37,442 bases of DNA from Arcicella sp. (lineage in GTDB: Bacteria; Bacteroidota; Bacteroidia; Cytophagales; Spirosomataceae), in contig JACMRQ010000135.1 in assembly GCA_014376355.1 (NCBI GenBank), forward strand, positions 1 to 37,442, written 5' to 3'. The stretch's first letter is position 1, and the number at the start of each line of letters is the position of its first letter. Positions 17,880-25,683 of the stretch are shown here, one piece after another. The notes under the pieces were generated by a model. That model made no database searches. It saw nothing but the letters and a program-made list of their open reading frames with translations, and was not told where the DNA came from. The translations under genes and the position numbers were made by a program.

Positions 17880-19691
17880 TTAGTTTATTGTATCACCTCT
17901 TAAATTTCTAAATCTTTTTCTGGCATCAGCTCCGTAGATACTCCCAGGATATTTAGTTAATAACTCTTGATATAATTTCATCGCTTTTGCAGGCTGATTT
18001 AATTTTTCTTGATACGTTTTTGCTAAATTATATGTTGCATCATCTCCTTTCAATTCAACGGGAAATTTTTGAATAATGGTTTCCAAATCTTTTACACCTT
18101 TTTCAGTATCCCCTTGTTTTAAATAAGTTGTAGCTCTTAAATAAATAATTTCATCTTCCAATGGGTCGCCTTTGAATGTTTTTTCCATGGTATTCAAACT
18201 GGCAATTGCTTCTTCATTCCTATGCTGAAAAAGCAGTAATTCAACATTTGAATAGGCTTTCATCGCTTTTTCAGTACTATCTGCTCCTGTATTTTCCATG
18301 ATTAATAAACTTAGTTCCATCGCATCATTGGCAATTTCTCTGGTGGTAGCTTGTTTCAAAATATCTAATACTTCCTTCGATAATTCAAAATCTCCTCTAA
18401 AATAAGCTAATTTGGCATTTCTTAATTTAGCATCATATCCTAACGGACTATCTTTTTCAGATTTTTCCACTTGTGAATAAAGTAGCGTAGCTTCCCATGG
18501 TTCAGATTTTAATACATAAATATCTCCTAAATCTAATTTACAACGATCAATAAATTGTTGGTCACCATTAGCCAATTTGATGGCATTTTCCAAAACCACT
18601 ATCGCCGTATCTTTTTCATTCAAGTAAAATGCGTACAATAATCCTTTATTTCTAACCGCTTCAAGGGTTTTCTGATTTGTTCCTAACTCCTCCAACATCT
18701 TAGAATATTCGTTTATCAATAATCTAATATCGGCCGTATTGATAGGATATACACTTTTAATTACTTCCTCTTTTGCATTTATCAACATTCTTCGCCAAAG
18801 TGGATAATTTTGGCTTCGAGGATATTCTTTCACCAAATATTCAAAAATCTTCCCTGAGTTTACGTAGTCCTTATTTTGATGTGCTAAAAATCCTAAATCC
18901 GTTACTTGGACACCTTCTTTACGATAGCGTCTGTCTAAGGCACGTGCTTGTACAAATGCTTTGTAAAATTCTTTCTTTTGGATTAAATGCCAAATCAGGA
19001 CTTCGCTGTAATAAGATTGATCGGGATACTTTTGAACATTTGTGTAAAGTATTTTTTCTAATTGCTCAATTTCCTTTTCATCTTTGAGTTCGTCTTGTAG
19101 GATTGACTGCATCATTTCTCGATAATCAGTCAATAAACCGAACTTTAAGTACTCTTCTATCATTTGAGGAGTTTTGCCTTGAATACGATATAACTTTGCT
19201 AATTGTACCGCAAATTTATTAGGTAATTTTGCATCTTCCCTTGCTTTCTCAATTGTTTGAATTGCTAAATCAAATTGTTGATTCTGGGAGAAATCACTAA
19301 TTAAATCTATTGTTGCCTCCTCGTTTGATTTAACCTTGTCCATTGCGATGGTATATTGTTTTTGAGCTTCCTCATTTTTATTTGCAATTTCCAAGAGACG
19401 TGCATAGTCAGTAAGGTATCTTGCATTACCATCAGAGTTTTTGATTTGCTTTTTGACAAATTTCTCCGCCTCATCAAATTCCTTCAATTTGATGAGCGTT
19501 TGTAAATATGGTTTGTGGATAATTTTTGCAGTCTCCTTATTTTTTGCCAGTTTCTGAAAAATCAATTTTGCTTTTTCATATTCCCCAGCTTTCATGTATT
19601 CCATTCCCAATTCAGTTTCTTGAGCAAATGTTCCGAATGAAAACATTATTAATCCGAGAAGTCCAACTTGCTTCAAAAAACTTTTCAACAT
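17880..19691 (-). CDS. Exported tetratricopeptide-repeat protein
   Basis: A 603-residue protein with signal peptide MLKSFLKQVGLLGLIMFSFG ending near TFAQ, followed almost throughout by helical repeats of TPR type: LGMEYMKAGEYEKAKLIFQKL at the start, LLEIANKNEEAQKQYTIAM, GDIYVLKSEPWEATLLYSQV, LAYFRGDFELSKEVLDILK, and a C-terminal LAKTYQEKLNQPAKAMKLYQ with LTKYPGSIYGADARKRFRNLR. Such proteins are periplasmic or outer-membrane scaffolds; no catalytic domain is seen. An ATG 18 bases upstream (19709) is possible but 19691 starts directly at the signal peptide. An exact DnaA box (19514-19522) lies inside the coding region. Specific partner unknown. Confidence 0.88.
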   Translation of the reverse strand: MLKSFLKQVGLLGLIMFSFGTFAQETELGMEYMKAGEYEKAKLIFQKLAKNKETAKIIHKPYLQTLIKLKEFDEAEKFVKKQIKNSDGNARYLTDYARLLEIANKNEEAQKQYTIAMDKVKSNEEATIDLISDFSQNQQFDLAIQTIEKAREDAKLPNKFAVQLAKLYRIQGKTPQMIEEYLKFGLLTDYREMMQSILQDELKDEKEIEQLEKILYTNVQKYPDQSYYSEVLIWHLIQKKEFYKAFVQARALDRRYRKEGVQVTDLGFLAHQNKDYVNSGKIFEYLVKEYPRSQNYPLWRRMLINAKEEVIKSVYPINTADIRLLINEYSKMLEELGTNQKTLEAVRNKGLLYAFYLNEKDTAIVVLENAIKLANGDQQFIDRCKLDLGDIYVLKSEPWEATLLYSQVEKSEKDSPLGYDAKLRNAKLAYFRGDFELSKEVLDILKQATTREIANDAMELSLLIMENTGADSTEKAMKAYSNVELLLFQHRNEEAIASLNTMEKTFKGDPLEDEIIYLRATTYLKQGDTEKGVKDLETIIQKFPVELKGDDATYNLAKTYQEKLNQPAKAMKLYQELLTKYPGSIYGADARKRFRNLRGDTIN

Positions 19692-20276
19692 TACATTATA
19701 ATAAATCATTATTTTTTATTTTTAAATTTTTCAAGAAAAGAAAACTATTATCTCTATTATGCTGTGGATATGTGGATATCCTTTGTGAAACATTTTTTTC
19801 ACGACTCCATGTTTACTTTACAATAATTATCCACATTTATTATCGAGTTATCAACACATAACTAATTGAATAACAGTAGTTTTAAAAACTTACCACTTAA
19901 ATGTGCATAAGTATTGTTATTTTATCAACGCTGTCCACAATGACTTTGTTGTCTGATAACTATGTCGTTAAGTACCAGATATATCCGATACTTATCCACA
20001 TTCATTATTGCTCATTTTATTAATCCACAATGCCGTCCATTTTTTCCACAAATTTATTGTTCAAAAATCATACCTTATCCACGCTTTATGGGTGTTTATC
20101 TCTTCTTTTAGTATAGTTATACACATAAATTTATGGAGAAAATTTATAAATTTATTACTTTCAAATTTTATAAGTTATCCTTCTTGTCTACACTTTTGAA
20201 AATAGAAAATTGGTTAAATGGCTTAAAATTGTTGATCATTCCTGAAATTTCTCCTTCTCAAAATGCATAATTTGTA
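19692..20276. other. Candidate replication origin (DnaA-box cluster, gene-free)
   Basis: This 585-base gap has no convincing gene. Exact TTATNCACA boxes lie at 19827-19835 (+), 19902-19910 (-), 19992-20000 (+) and 20117-20125 (+). One-mismatch boxes lie at 19763-19771 and 19771-19779 (tandem TGTGGATA), 19848-19856, 20021-20029, 20042-20050 and 20075-20083. Five more exact boxes lie within about 2 kb on either side (17685, 17705, 17816, 19514, 21930). An AT-rich segment adjoins the last box. The neighbourhood (mnmG 3 kb away, parS-like site 5 kb away) fits a bacterial oriC. That DnaA boxes cluster at oriC is established; that this is oriC is my inference. A DnaA-controlled regulatory region is the alternative. 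Confidence 0.65.
20117..20182. other. AT-rich segment, possible DNA unwinding element
   Basis: By hand count bases 20117-20180 have 10 G or C in 64, about 16 percent, well below the surroundings. It begins with an exact DnaA box (TTATACACA) and continues with repeated AAATTTAT and TTTATA steps. Adjacent boxes plus low melting stability are what an origin opening site looks like. This is a pattern only. Confidence 0.45.
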
Positions 20277-21911
20277 CTACTCGATTACAAAATCATACCC
20301 CGTCAATTCAAAATTTTGTTTCAATTTAATCTTATCAGACGAATATTTAATAATTTCTGGAATCTGATTTTTTTCTAAATCTCCCGAATCCCATTTACCA
20401 TTTCCATTCTCATCAACAATTAATCTTATGTAATATATACCTGCTTTTACAAAGGCAAATTCATATTTCAAAATGTTGTCCACTTTTTGAATAACTTGAT
20501 ACTGTTCATCTAAAAGTTCTACAAAAAAAGTTTTTTTATTGGGATTTTTAATCTCTCCACTAATTGTTCCATAATTTTCGGGATTACGAACTGGATGGGT
20601 TGAAACAAAATTTGTTGTTGAATCATTCTCTACAGATATAAATGTGCCTCTTGGTATTTTTAATCTTACAAAATCTTTCGGCTTTTTTCCGTCAACTTTA
20701 ATTTTTACTTCCGTTTTCTCTTTATTCCACACTATGTCTTTTTCTGTTACGAGTACTCGCACAAGTGTATCGTTCATAAATTCAATTTTATTCAAATCGA
20801 AAATTTTAATTGGTTTCGTAAAAGTAAAAGTATATCCTACTTCTTTTAAATCTATATCTTCCCCATTTGATGGTTTTGTTTTCATATTAAACTCCTCTTT
20901 TACACCTTCATTCTTTTTTGGTTTTTCTTTAAATTTAATTTTTTGATCATGTGTAAAAACTCTATCCAAAGAGTCTATAACTGATATTTTTACCTTAATA
21001 GTATCATTATAAACTTGATTTGTATTAAAAATTCTTATACTTTTTGCTTCGACTTGTTGGTAAACCATACTGTCTTTTTTATCGACAAAATTTATTTTAA
21101 CATTTTTGATTCCTCTGTAATAATCAATGTAAGCGTAATTTGATGTTGTTCTTACTTTTAAAACTTTATTAGGAATTTTTTCCATCTTCGCCACATTAAT
21201 TTCTAAATTTTCTTTATTCGTTTTTAAAATAATAGTATCTACAACTATTCCTATATTTTCTTTTGCTTCATCGTATAATAAGTTATTATTTACATCAGTA
21301 ACTGCATAAATTCTGTATTTTCCAGCAGCTACATTTTCGATGGTAAATATTCCTGAACTATCAGTTTTCATAAAATAATAAGGTTTATTCTTCTTTGGAT
21401 TTAAAGTATCTGAATAAATATACATTCCCACACTTACATCCATAATAGGTTTATTGGTTAATGGATTTCTCACTTTTCCACTCACTTTTAATGAGTCAAT
21501 GACACTTCCTGTACTAAAAACCAACCGAATATTTTTAGCTATATTTCTTTCATTCATATCTTTAAAGGTATTTCTGAAATTTAAGCTGTAAGTCGTATTT
21601 TCTTTAAAAGGCTTATCGAAAGTTAATCTTGCTCCTTTTGGCATAACTTTCGTTTCATACGTTCCTTCCAAATTTGGTGTAATTGATAATTGTTGTTGAA
21701 TATTATCTATACTCACATACTCATCAAACAAAATATCTATTTGTTTCCCATTAAAATTTCTTGATTGATTTTCTGGAATTATTTTAACAATTCTTGGAGC
21801 AAGTGTATCTTTCTTTCCTCCTGTTGGTGCTACTATTTGAGCGCAACTCAACAGCATTTCGGTAATTATTAAACTCAAAAAACTTATCAATACTATGTGT
21901 TTCAACTTCAT
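20277..21911 (-). CDS. Lipoprotein with bacterial Ig-like domain
   Basis: A 544-residue lipoprotein. The signal peptide ends in the lipobox LLSC with Cys23, followed by the family-typical AQIVAPTGGKKDTLAP. Residues about 40-130 form a Big_5-like Ig fold (PENQSRNFNGKQIDILFDEY, ending RLVFSTG). A carboxypeptidase-regulatory-like beta domain follows (about 140-225, VSGKVRNPLTNKPIMDVSVG and VAAGKYRIYAVTDVNNN), and the C-terminus carries a similar sandwich (FAFVKAGIYYIRLIVDENGN) ending in YDFVIE. This architecture is common and uncharacterised in Bacteroidota, probably at the outer membrane or cell surface. It precedes no obvious operon partner and borders the candidate origin. An exact DnaA box lies 19 bases before its start. 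Confidence 0.87.
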   Translation of the reverse strand: MKLKHIVLISFLSLIITEMLLSCAQIVAPTGGKKDTLAPRIVKIIPENQSRNFNGKQIDILFDEYVSIDNIQQQLSITPNLEGTYETKVMPKGARLTFDKPFKENTTYSLNFRNTFKDMNERNIAKNIRLVFSTGSVIDSLKVSGKVRNPLTNKPIMDVSVGMYIYSDTLNPKKNKPYYFMKTDSSGIFTIENVAAGKYRIYAVTDVNNNLLYDEAKENIGIVVDTIILKTNKENLEINVAKMEKIPNKVLKVRTTSNYAYIDYYRGIKNVKINFVDKKDSMVYQQVEAKSIRIFNTNQVYNDTIKVKISVIDSLDRVFTHDQKIKFKEKPKKNEGVKEEFNMKTKPSNGEDIDLKEVGYTFTFTKPIKIFDLNKIEFMNDTLVRVLVTEKDIVWNKEKTEVKIKVDGKKPKDFVRLKIPRGTFISVENDSTTNFVSTHPVRNPENYGTISGEIKNPNKKTFFVELLDEQYQVIQKVDNILKYEFAFVKAGIYYIRLIVDENGNGKWDSGDLEKNQIPEIIKYSSDKIKLKQNFELTGYDFVIE

Positions 21912-21929
21912 ATAAATATGTTAATAAAT

Positions 21930-21938
21930 TGTGGATAA
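21930..21938 (-). promoter_or_regulatory. DnaA-box sequence upstream of the Ig-like lipoprotein gene
   Basis: Exact minus-strand TTATCCACA, 19 bases before the ATG. It mirrors the boxes before the metalloprotease gene at 17685-17713, on the other side of the candidate origin. Confidence 0.5.
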
Positions 21939-22038
21939 TTAATTTTTGTTGCTTGTGAAACAATTTTTGATTTATTACTTACCTCAAAATTGCTTATAAA
22001 TATCGGTTTATAGAAATTTAAAATCTGTTACAAAAATA

Positions 22039-22069
22039 AACCCTCAATAATTGATAACTATCGAGGGTT
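22039..22069 (-). terminator. Terminator of the methyltransferase gene
   Basis: AACCCTC at 22039-22045 pairs with GAGGGTT at 22063-22069, with partial pairing inside the loop; a T-rich run follows on the minus strand. It lies 23 bases past the stop. Confidence 0.85.
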
Positions 22070-22091
22070 GTTAATAAATATGTAAATAGTG

Positions 22092-22976
22092 TTAATTTTT
22101 CTTAAATACATAAATCAAACTTGAATAATTTCCTTCATTTTTCTTTGCATTATGATTTGATCTGAAGCCGTCTATAAATGCTTTAAAGTAATTAATTTTA
22201 CCAGTTTGATATTTTGTACTCAGCATTGAAACATAAAAAGAATCAAACTTCATTGGTAAAGTTTCTTTTAACTGAAACCCTTTTTCGCTAAACAACTTTG
22301 TGATAGATTTTTGGGAAAAATGATACAAATGTCTGGGAACATCATAAGCCGCCCATTTCTCTTGATACAGTTCTGCATCTTTAGATTCGTGATTTGGAAC
22401 GGCAATAATTAGTAATCCATCTTCATAAAGTCTTTCTTTTAACCAATTAATTGTTTCATTTAATAAGTGAATGTGTTCAAGTACGTGCCACATCGTAATT
22501 ATATTAAATTGCTCGTTTTGAAATGAAGATAAAATTTCAGTTTTAATAATAGCTTCAATACTTTTTTCAGCAATTTGTCTTGCTCCCGAATCTGGTTCAA
22601 TGCCACTTACCTTCCAACCATTCTCATTAGCTTGGTTTAAAAACATACCCGTTCCACATCCTACGTCTAATAATTTTCCTTTTTGTGGACAGAGTCTATT
22701 AATTAAATTTACTTTACTTTTTAGCGTATATTTTCTAACGGCATGATAAATTTTTGCAATCAATCCTTTAGAAGTATTTGTGTGTGAAATATAAGATTCT
22801 GCCTTGTAATACTCTCCCATCTCATTTGAGTTAGGTCGTGGATTTGTAAATTTGAACCCACATGATTTACAACCAACAATTTGAAAGTTCTCATTACTAA
22901 CCGTATAATCTTTTACCTCTAAATATTTTTCAAAGGTATTATTTTGGCAAACTGGGCAATTACTTATTTGTTCCAT
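22092..22976 (-). CDS. Zinc-ribbon SAM-dependent methyltransferase
   Basis: A 294-residue class I methyltransferase. The N-terminus has two CxxC pairs, CPVC (8-11) and CKSC (36-39), forming a zinc ribbon. The SAM-binding motif GKLLDVGCGTGMFLNQANENG lies around residues 100-120, with the acidic residue in GIEPD following. The later motifs ITMWHVLEHIHLLNE and DGLLIIAVPNHES match the Methyltransf_12/23 group, whose members often modify sugars, lipids or small metabolites. The substrate is not evident. It lies between mnmG and the Ig-like lipoprotein on the same strand but is separated from both by hairpins, and has its own possible -7 box, so it may be its own unit. Confidence 0.9.
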   Translation of the reverse strand: MEQISNCPVCQNNTFEKYLEVKDYTVSNENFQIVGCKSCGFKFTNPRPNSNEMGEYYKAESYISHTNTSKGLIAKIYHAVRKYTLKSKVNLINRLCPQKGKLLDVGCGTGMFLNQANENGWKVSGIEPDSGARQIAEKSIEAIIKTEILSSFQNEQFNIITMWHVLEHIHLLNETINWLKERLYEDGLLIIAVPNHESKDAELYQEKWAAYDVPRHLYHFSQKSITKLFSEKGFQLKETLPMKFDSFYVSMLSTKYQTGKINYFKAFIDGFRSNHNAKKNEGNYSSLIYVFKKN

Positions 22977-23054
22977 ATTTTAAATAGCACAGCTTTCTAA
23001 ACTGCCTAATAATTTACTACTCTTCCGCCAGAGTGAATCTGTTGCATATTTTTA

Positions 23055-23062
23055 CAAAGATA
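23055..23062 (-). promoter_or_regulatory. Candidate -7 box for the methyltransferase gene
   Basis: Minus-strand TATCTTTG, 79 bases before the start and just past the mnmG-side hairpin. No -33 TTG at normal spacing. Confidence 0.35.
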
Positions 23063-23068
23063 CAAAAA

Positions 23069-23100
23069 AGACCTGCATGGTTTTAATTCCATACAGGTCT
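23069..23100 (-). terminator. Hairpin downstream of mnmG (distal)
   Basis: AGACCTGCATGG at 23069-23080 pairs with CCATACAGGTCT at 23089-23100 with one mismatch. On the minus strand a T-rich stretch (complement of 23063-23068) follows, so it is a plausible terminator for mnmG. Confidence 0.75.
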
Positions 23101-23133
23101 AAAATTAATCTTAGTTTATCTCTACGATTATTA

Positions 23134-23159
23134 TTCCGAAAGTTTTAGAACTTTCGGAA
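23134..23159 (-). terminator. Hairpin downstream of mnmG (proximal)
   Basis: A perfect 11-base stem, TTCCGAAAGTT at 23134-23144 and AACTTTCGGAA at 23149-23159, with a four-base loop. No T-run follows on either strand, so it may protect or process the mRNA end rather than terminate. Confidence 0.55.
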
Positions 23160-23195
23160 GGTTCTTATGATAAATTCTTTTAGTATTCAACTTAA

Positions 23196-25058
23196 CTATC
23201 TTCCAATATAAATCATTAAAACTGAAATATCTGATACTGAAACACCACTTATTCTTGAAGCTTGTCCAATTGTTTGAGGTCTAATTTTTGTTAATTTCTG
23301 ACGACCTTCGATAGAAATTGTCTTTAATTTCATATAGTCAAATTCTGTCGGAATATTTAAGTTTTCTAAACGTTGAAGTTTATTAACCATTAATTGTTCC
23401 TTTTCGATATAACTTTCATATTTAACATTTATTTCAGCTTGTTCTAATACTTCGTCTGCATATTTTGAAAACAATATTTCTGTTTCCTCTGTCAATGTTC
23501 TTAGATGAGGAATTTCAATATTTGGTCTTCTTAATAAATTCCAGAGTGATACTCTTTCTCTCAATGTTGCTGTCCCAAAGCTTTCTAATTTTTCATTTAC
23601 TTCATTTGGATTTACTTTTAATACTTTTATCTCCTCTATCAATTCATTTGTTTGACTTATTTTATGTTGAACATTTACTAATCTGTCATTCGATGCTAAT
23701 CCAATTGAATATCCTCTGGCTGTCAAACGAACATCGGCATTATCCTGTCGTAATAATGTTCTGTATTCGGCTCTTGAAGTAAACATTCTGTATGGCTCAT
23801 CAGTGCCTTTATTAATTAAATCATCAATCAAAACCCCAATGTATGCTTCCGAACGATTAAGTACGAAGTCAGGTAATTCATTAATTTTTTGATGGGCATT
23901 TATCCCTGCCATTAATCCTTGACAAGCAGCTTCTTCATAGCCAGTTGTTCCGTTTATTTGTCCTGCAAAAAATAAATTACTTATTCTTTTTGTTTCTAAG
24001 GTAGCTTTTAATTGTGTTGGTGGAAAGAAATCATATTCAATAGCATATCCTGGACGAAACATTTTTACATTCTCAAATCCTGGAATTTTTTTTAAGGCTT
24101 CGTATTGTACATCTTCTGGTAGTGATGTTGAAAAACCATTCACATAAACTTCAACTGTATTCCATCCTTCTGGTTCAACGAATATTTGATGGCGGTCTTT
24201 ATCTGCAAAACGATTTATTTTATCTTCTACTGACGGACAATATCTTGGACCTAACCCTTTTATTCTACCTGCAAACATCGGAGATTTATCGAAGCCAGTT
24301 TTTAATACATCATGGACTTCTTGATTAGTGTAAGTTATCCAACAGCTTCGTTGGTTTACTAATGGTTTTGTATCCGTGTAGGAAAACTTACATGGATTTT
24401 CATCTCCTTTTTGTTCTTCCATCTTAGAAAAATCTAAACTTCTCGCATCTACTCTTGGAGGCGTTCCTGTTTTCATCCGACCAGCCTCAAAACCTAATTC
24501 AATCAATTGTTCAGTAATTCCAGTAGCTTTTCCTTCTGCAGTTCTACCTCCACCAAAATTCTTTTCTCCAATATGAATCAATCCATTCAAGAATGTTCCA
24601 TTTGTCAGCACTACTGATTTCGCAACAAATTCTACACCTAATTGCGTTTTCACTCCTACTACTTTATTATCTTCTATTAATAACCCAGATACCATCTCTT
24701 GCCAAAAATCCACATTATAATTTTGTTCTAATGCCATTCTCCACTCCTCTGCAAATTTCATTCTATCCGACTGACATCGTGGCGACCACATAGCAGGCCC
24801 CTTTGAACGATTTAGCATTCGAAATTGAATCATTGTTTTATCTGAAATAATTCCTGACATTCCTCCAAGTGCATCTATTTCACGAACAATTTGTCCTTTT
24901 GCAACTCCACCCATCGCTGGATTGCAAGACATTTGAGCTATGGTATTCATATTCATAGTAATTAATAAAACCTTTGAACCCATTTTTGCGGCAGCGTGTG
25001 CTGCCTCGCACCCTGCGTGTCCTGCCCCTACTACTATTACATCATAATTTTTGTACAT
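23196..25058 (-). CDS. mnmG: tRNA uridine-5-carboxymethylaminomethyl modification enzyme MnmG (GidA)
   Basis: The FAD-binding partner of MnmE, which installs the carboxymethylaminomethyl group on wobble U34 of certain tRNAs. It has 620 residues, the usual length. The dinucleotide fold [19 protein letters not shown] is at the N-terminus, then [19 protein letters not shown], the active-site region [46 protein letters not shown] near 370, and a C-terminal helical domain ending [20 protein letters not shown]. In many bacteria this gene lies next to the chromosomal origin, where its old name gidA arose; here the DnaA-box cluster is about 3 kb downstream of its stop and a parS-like site lies 76 bases before its start. 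Confidence 0.98.
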   Translation of the reverse strand: MYKNYDVIVVGAGHAGCEAAHAAAKMGSKVLLITMNMNTIAQMSCNPAMGGVAKGQIVREIDALGGMSGIISDKTMIQFRMLNRSKGPAMWSPRCQSDRMKFAEEWRMALEQNYNVDFWQEMVSGLLIEDNKVVGVKTQLGVEFVAKSVVLTNGTFLNGLIHIGEKNFGGGRTAEGKATGITEQLIELGFEAGRMKTGTPPRVDARSLDFSKMEEQKGDENPCKFSYTDTKPLVNQRSCWITYTNQEVHDVLKTGFDKSPMFAGRIKGLGPRYCPSVEDKINRFADKDRHQIFVEPEGWNTVEVYVNGFSTSLPEDVQYEALKKIPGFENVKMFRPGYAIEYDFFPPTQLKATLETKRISNLFFAGQINGTTGYEEAACQGLMAGINAHQKINELPDFVLNRSEAYIGVLIDDLINKGTDEPYRMFTSRAEYRTLLRQDNADVRLTARGYSIGLASNDRLVNVQHKISQTNELIEEIKVLKVNPNEVNEKLESFGTATLRERVSLWNLLRRPNIEIPHLRTLTEETEILFSKYADEVLEQAEINVKYESYIEKEQLMVNKLQRLENLNIPTEFDYMKLKTISIEGRQKLTKIRPQTIGQASRISGVSVSDISVLMIYIGR

Positions 25059-25133
25059 TTCTATTTACTTTTTATCAGATATATTATATTTTTATCGAGC
25101 CAATTCGTTTTTTAAAAGCGACTTTTTGTCAAC

Positions 25134-25149
25134 TGTTTCACGTGGAGTG
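25134..25149. other. parS-like sequence (possible ParB binding site)
   Basis: TGTTTCACGTGGAGTG matches 13 of 16 positions of the parS variant TGTTTCACGTGGAACA and 12 of 16 of TGTTTCACGTGAAACA; the first 13 bases are perfect and only the right end departs. It is intergenic, between ybeY and mnmG, where parS sites near the origin are expected. A degenerate right half could weaken ParB binding. The match is seen; the function is inferred. Confidence 0.5.
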
Positions 25150-25174
25150 TTTGATTAGTTATGTTTAAAACAGA

Positions 25175-25588
25175 TTAAAAAATCGAAATATATTTACTCT
25201 CCAAACGCCTCATTTCTACTTTTTCTTCAATCGAATGATCATCATGTCCACATAAGTGTAAGAGCCCATGTATAACAACCCGTTTAATTTCTTCCTCAAA
25301 AACAGTATTTAATGTTTGTGAGTTCTCTTTAACTCTTTCGATACTGACAAATATATCACCTTCAATGGTACTTTCATCTTCTGAATTATCAAAGGTTATG
25401 ATATCAGTTAAGGTATCATGGTCTAAATAATCAACATTAATTTTATGTAAATACTCGTCAGAACAAAAGATATAGTTTAGGTCTTTAATCTTAAAACCCT
25501 CTTTATCAGCCACTTTCTTTAACCAAGCTTTAAAATTATTTTTGCCTTGAAATTTAAAATCAATATCTTCGTTAAAAAAAATAATCAT
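25175..25588 (-). CDS. ybeY: Endoribonuclease YbeY (16S rRNA maturation)
   Basis: A 137-residue single-strand endoribonuclease of the UPF0054 family, needed for 16S rRNA 3' end processing and ribosome quality control. The metal motif HGLLHLCGHDDH starts at residue 107 (His107, His111). The canonical family motif HGxLHLxGYDH puts the third His at the position of Asp117 here, with a His one residue later at 118, a variant worth noting. LTDIITFDNSEDE around 60-72 and GDIFVSIERV near 78-87 are the other conserved blocks. Length is slightly short of the 150 residues usual. It is followed by mnmG after 116 bases that hold the parS-like site. Confidence 0.93.
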   Translation of the reverse strand: MIIFFNEDIDFKFQGKNNFKAWLKKVADKEGFKIKDLNYIFCSDEYLHKINVDYLDHDTLTDIITFDNSEDESTIEGDIFVSIERVKENSQTLNTVFEEEIKRVVIHGLLHLCGHDDHSIEEKVEMRRLESKYISIF

Positions 25589-25625
25589 TTGTATTGTTAT
25601 TTATAAATTAAATAAATTCTTACGA

Positions 25626-25633
25626 CAAAGATA
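25626..25633 (-). promoter_or_regulatory. Candidate -7 box for ybeY
   Basis: Minus-strand TATCTTTG, 38 bases before the ybeY start, in the 95-base divergent gap to the OmpA-domain gene. Confidence 0.4.
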
Positions 25634-25683
25634 CAACACAATTCATTACTAAGTGAAAATCAGTAATTTAGCAGAATGGAATA

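Noticed and set aside
19526-19861. A 111-residue plus-strand open frame over the 5' end of the TPR gene
   Set aside because: Most of it is antisense to the clear signal peptide and TPR region; the remainder is low-complexity Phe/Leu/Lys sequence.
20008-20199. A 63-residue plus-strand open frame inside the candidate origin
   Set aside because: It lies across several DnaA boxes and the AT-rich stretch, has Ile/Leu/Phe-rich composition expected from AT-rich noncoding DNA, and has no recognisable motif.
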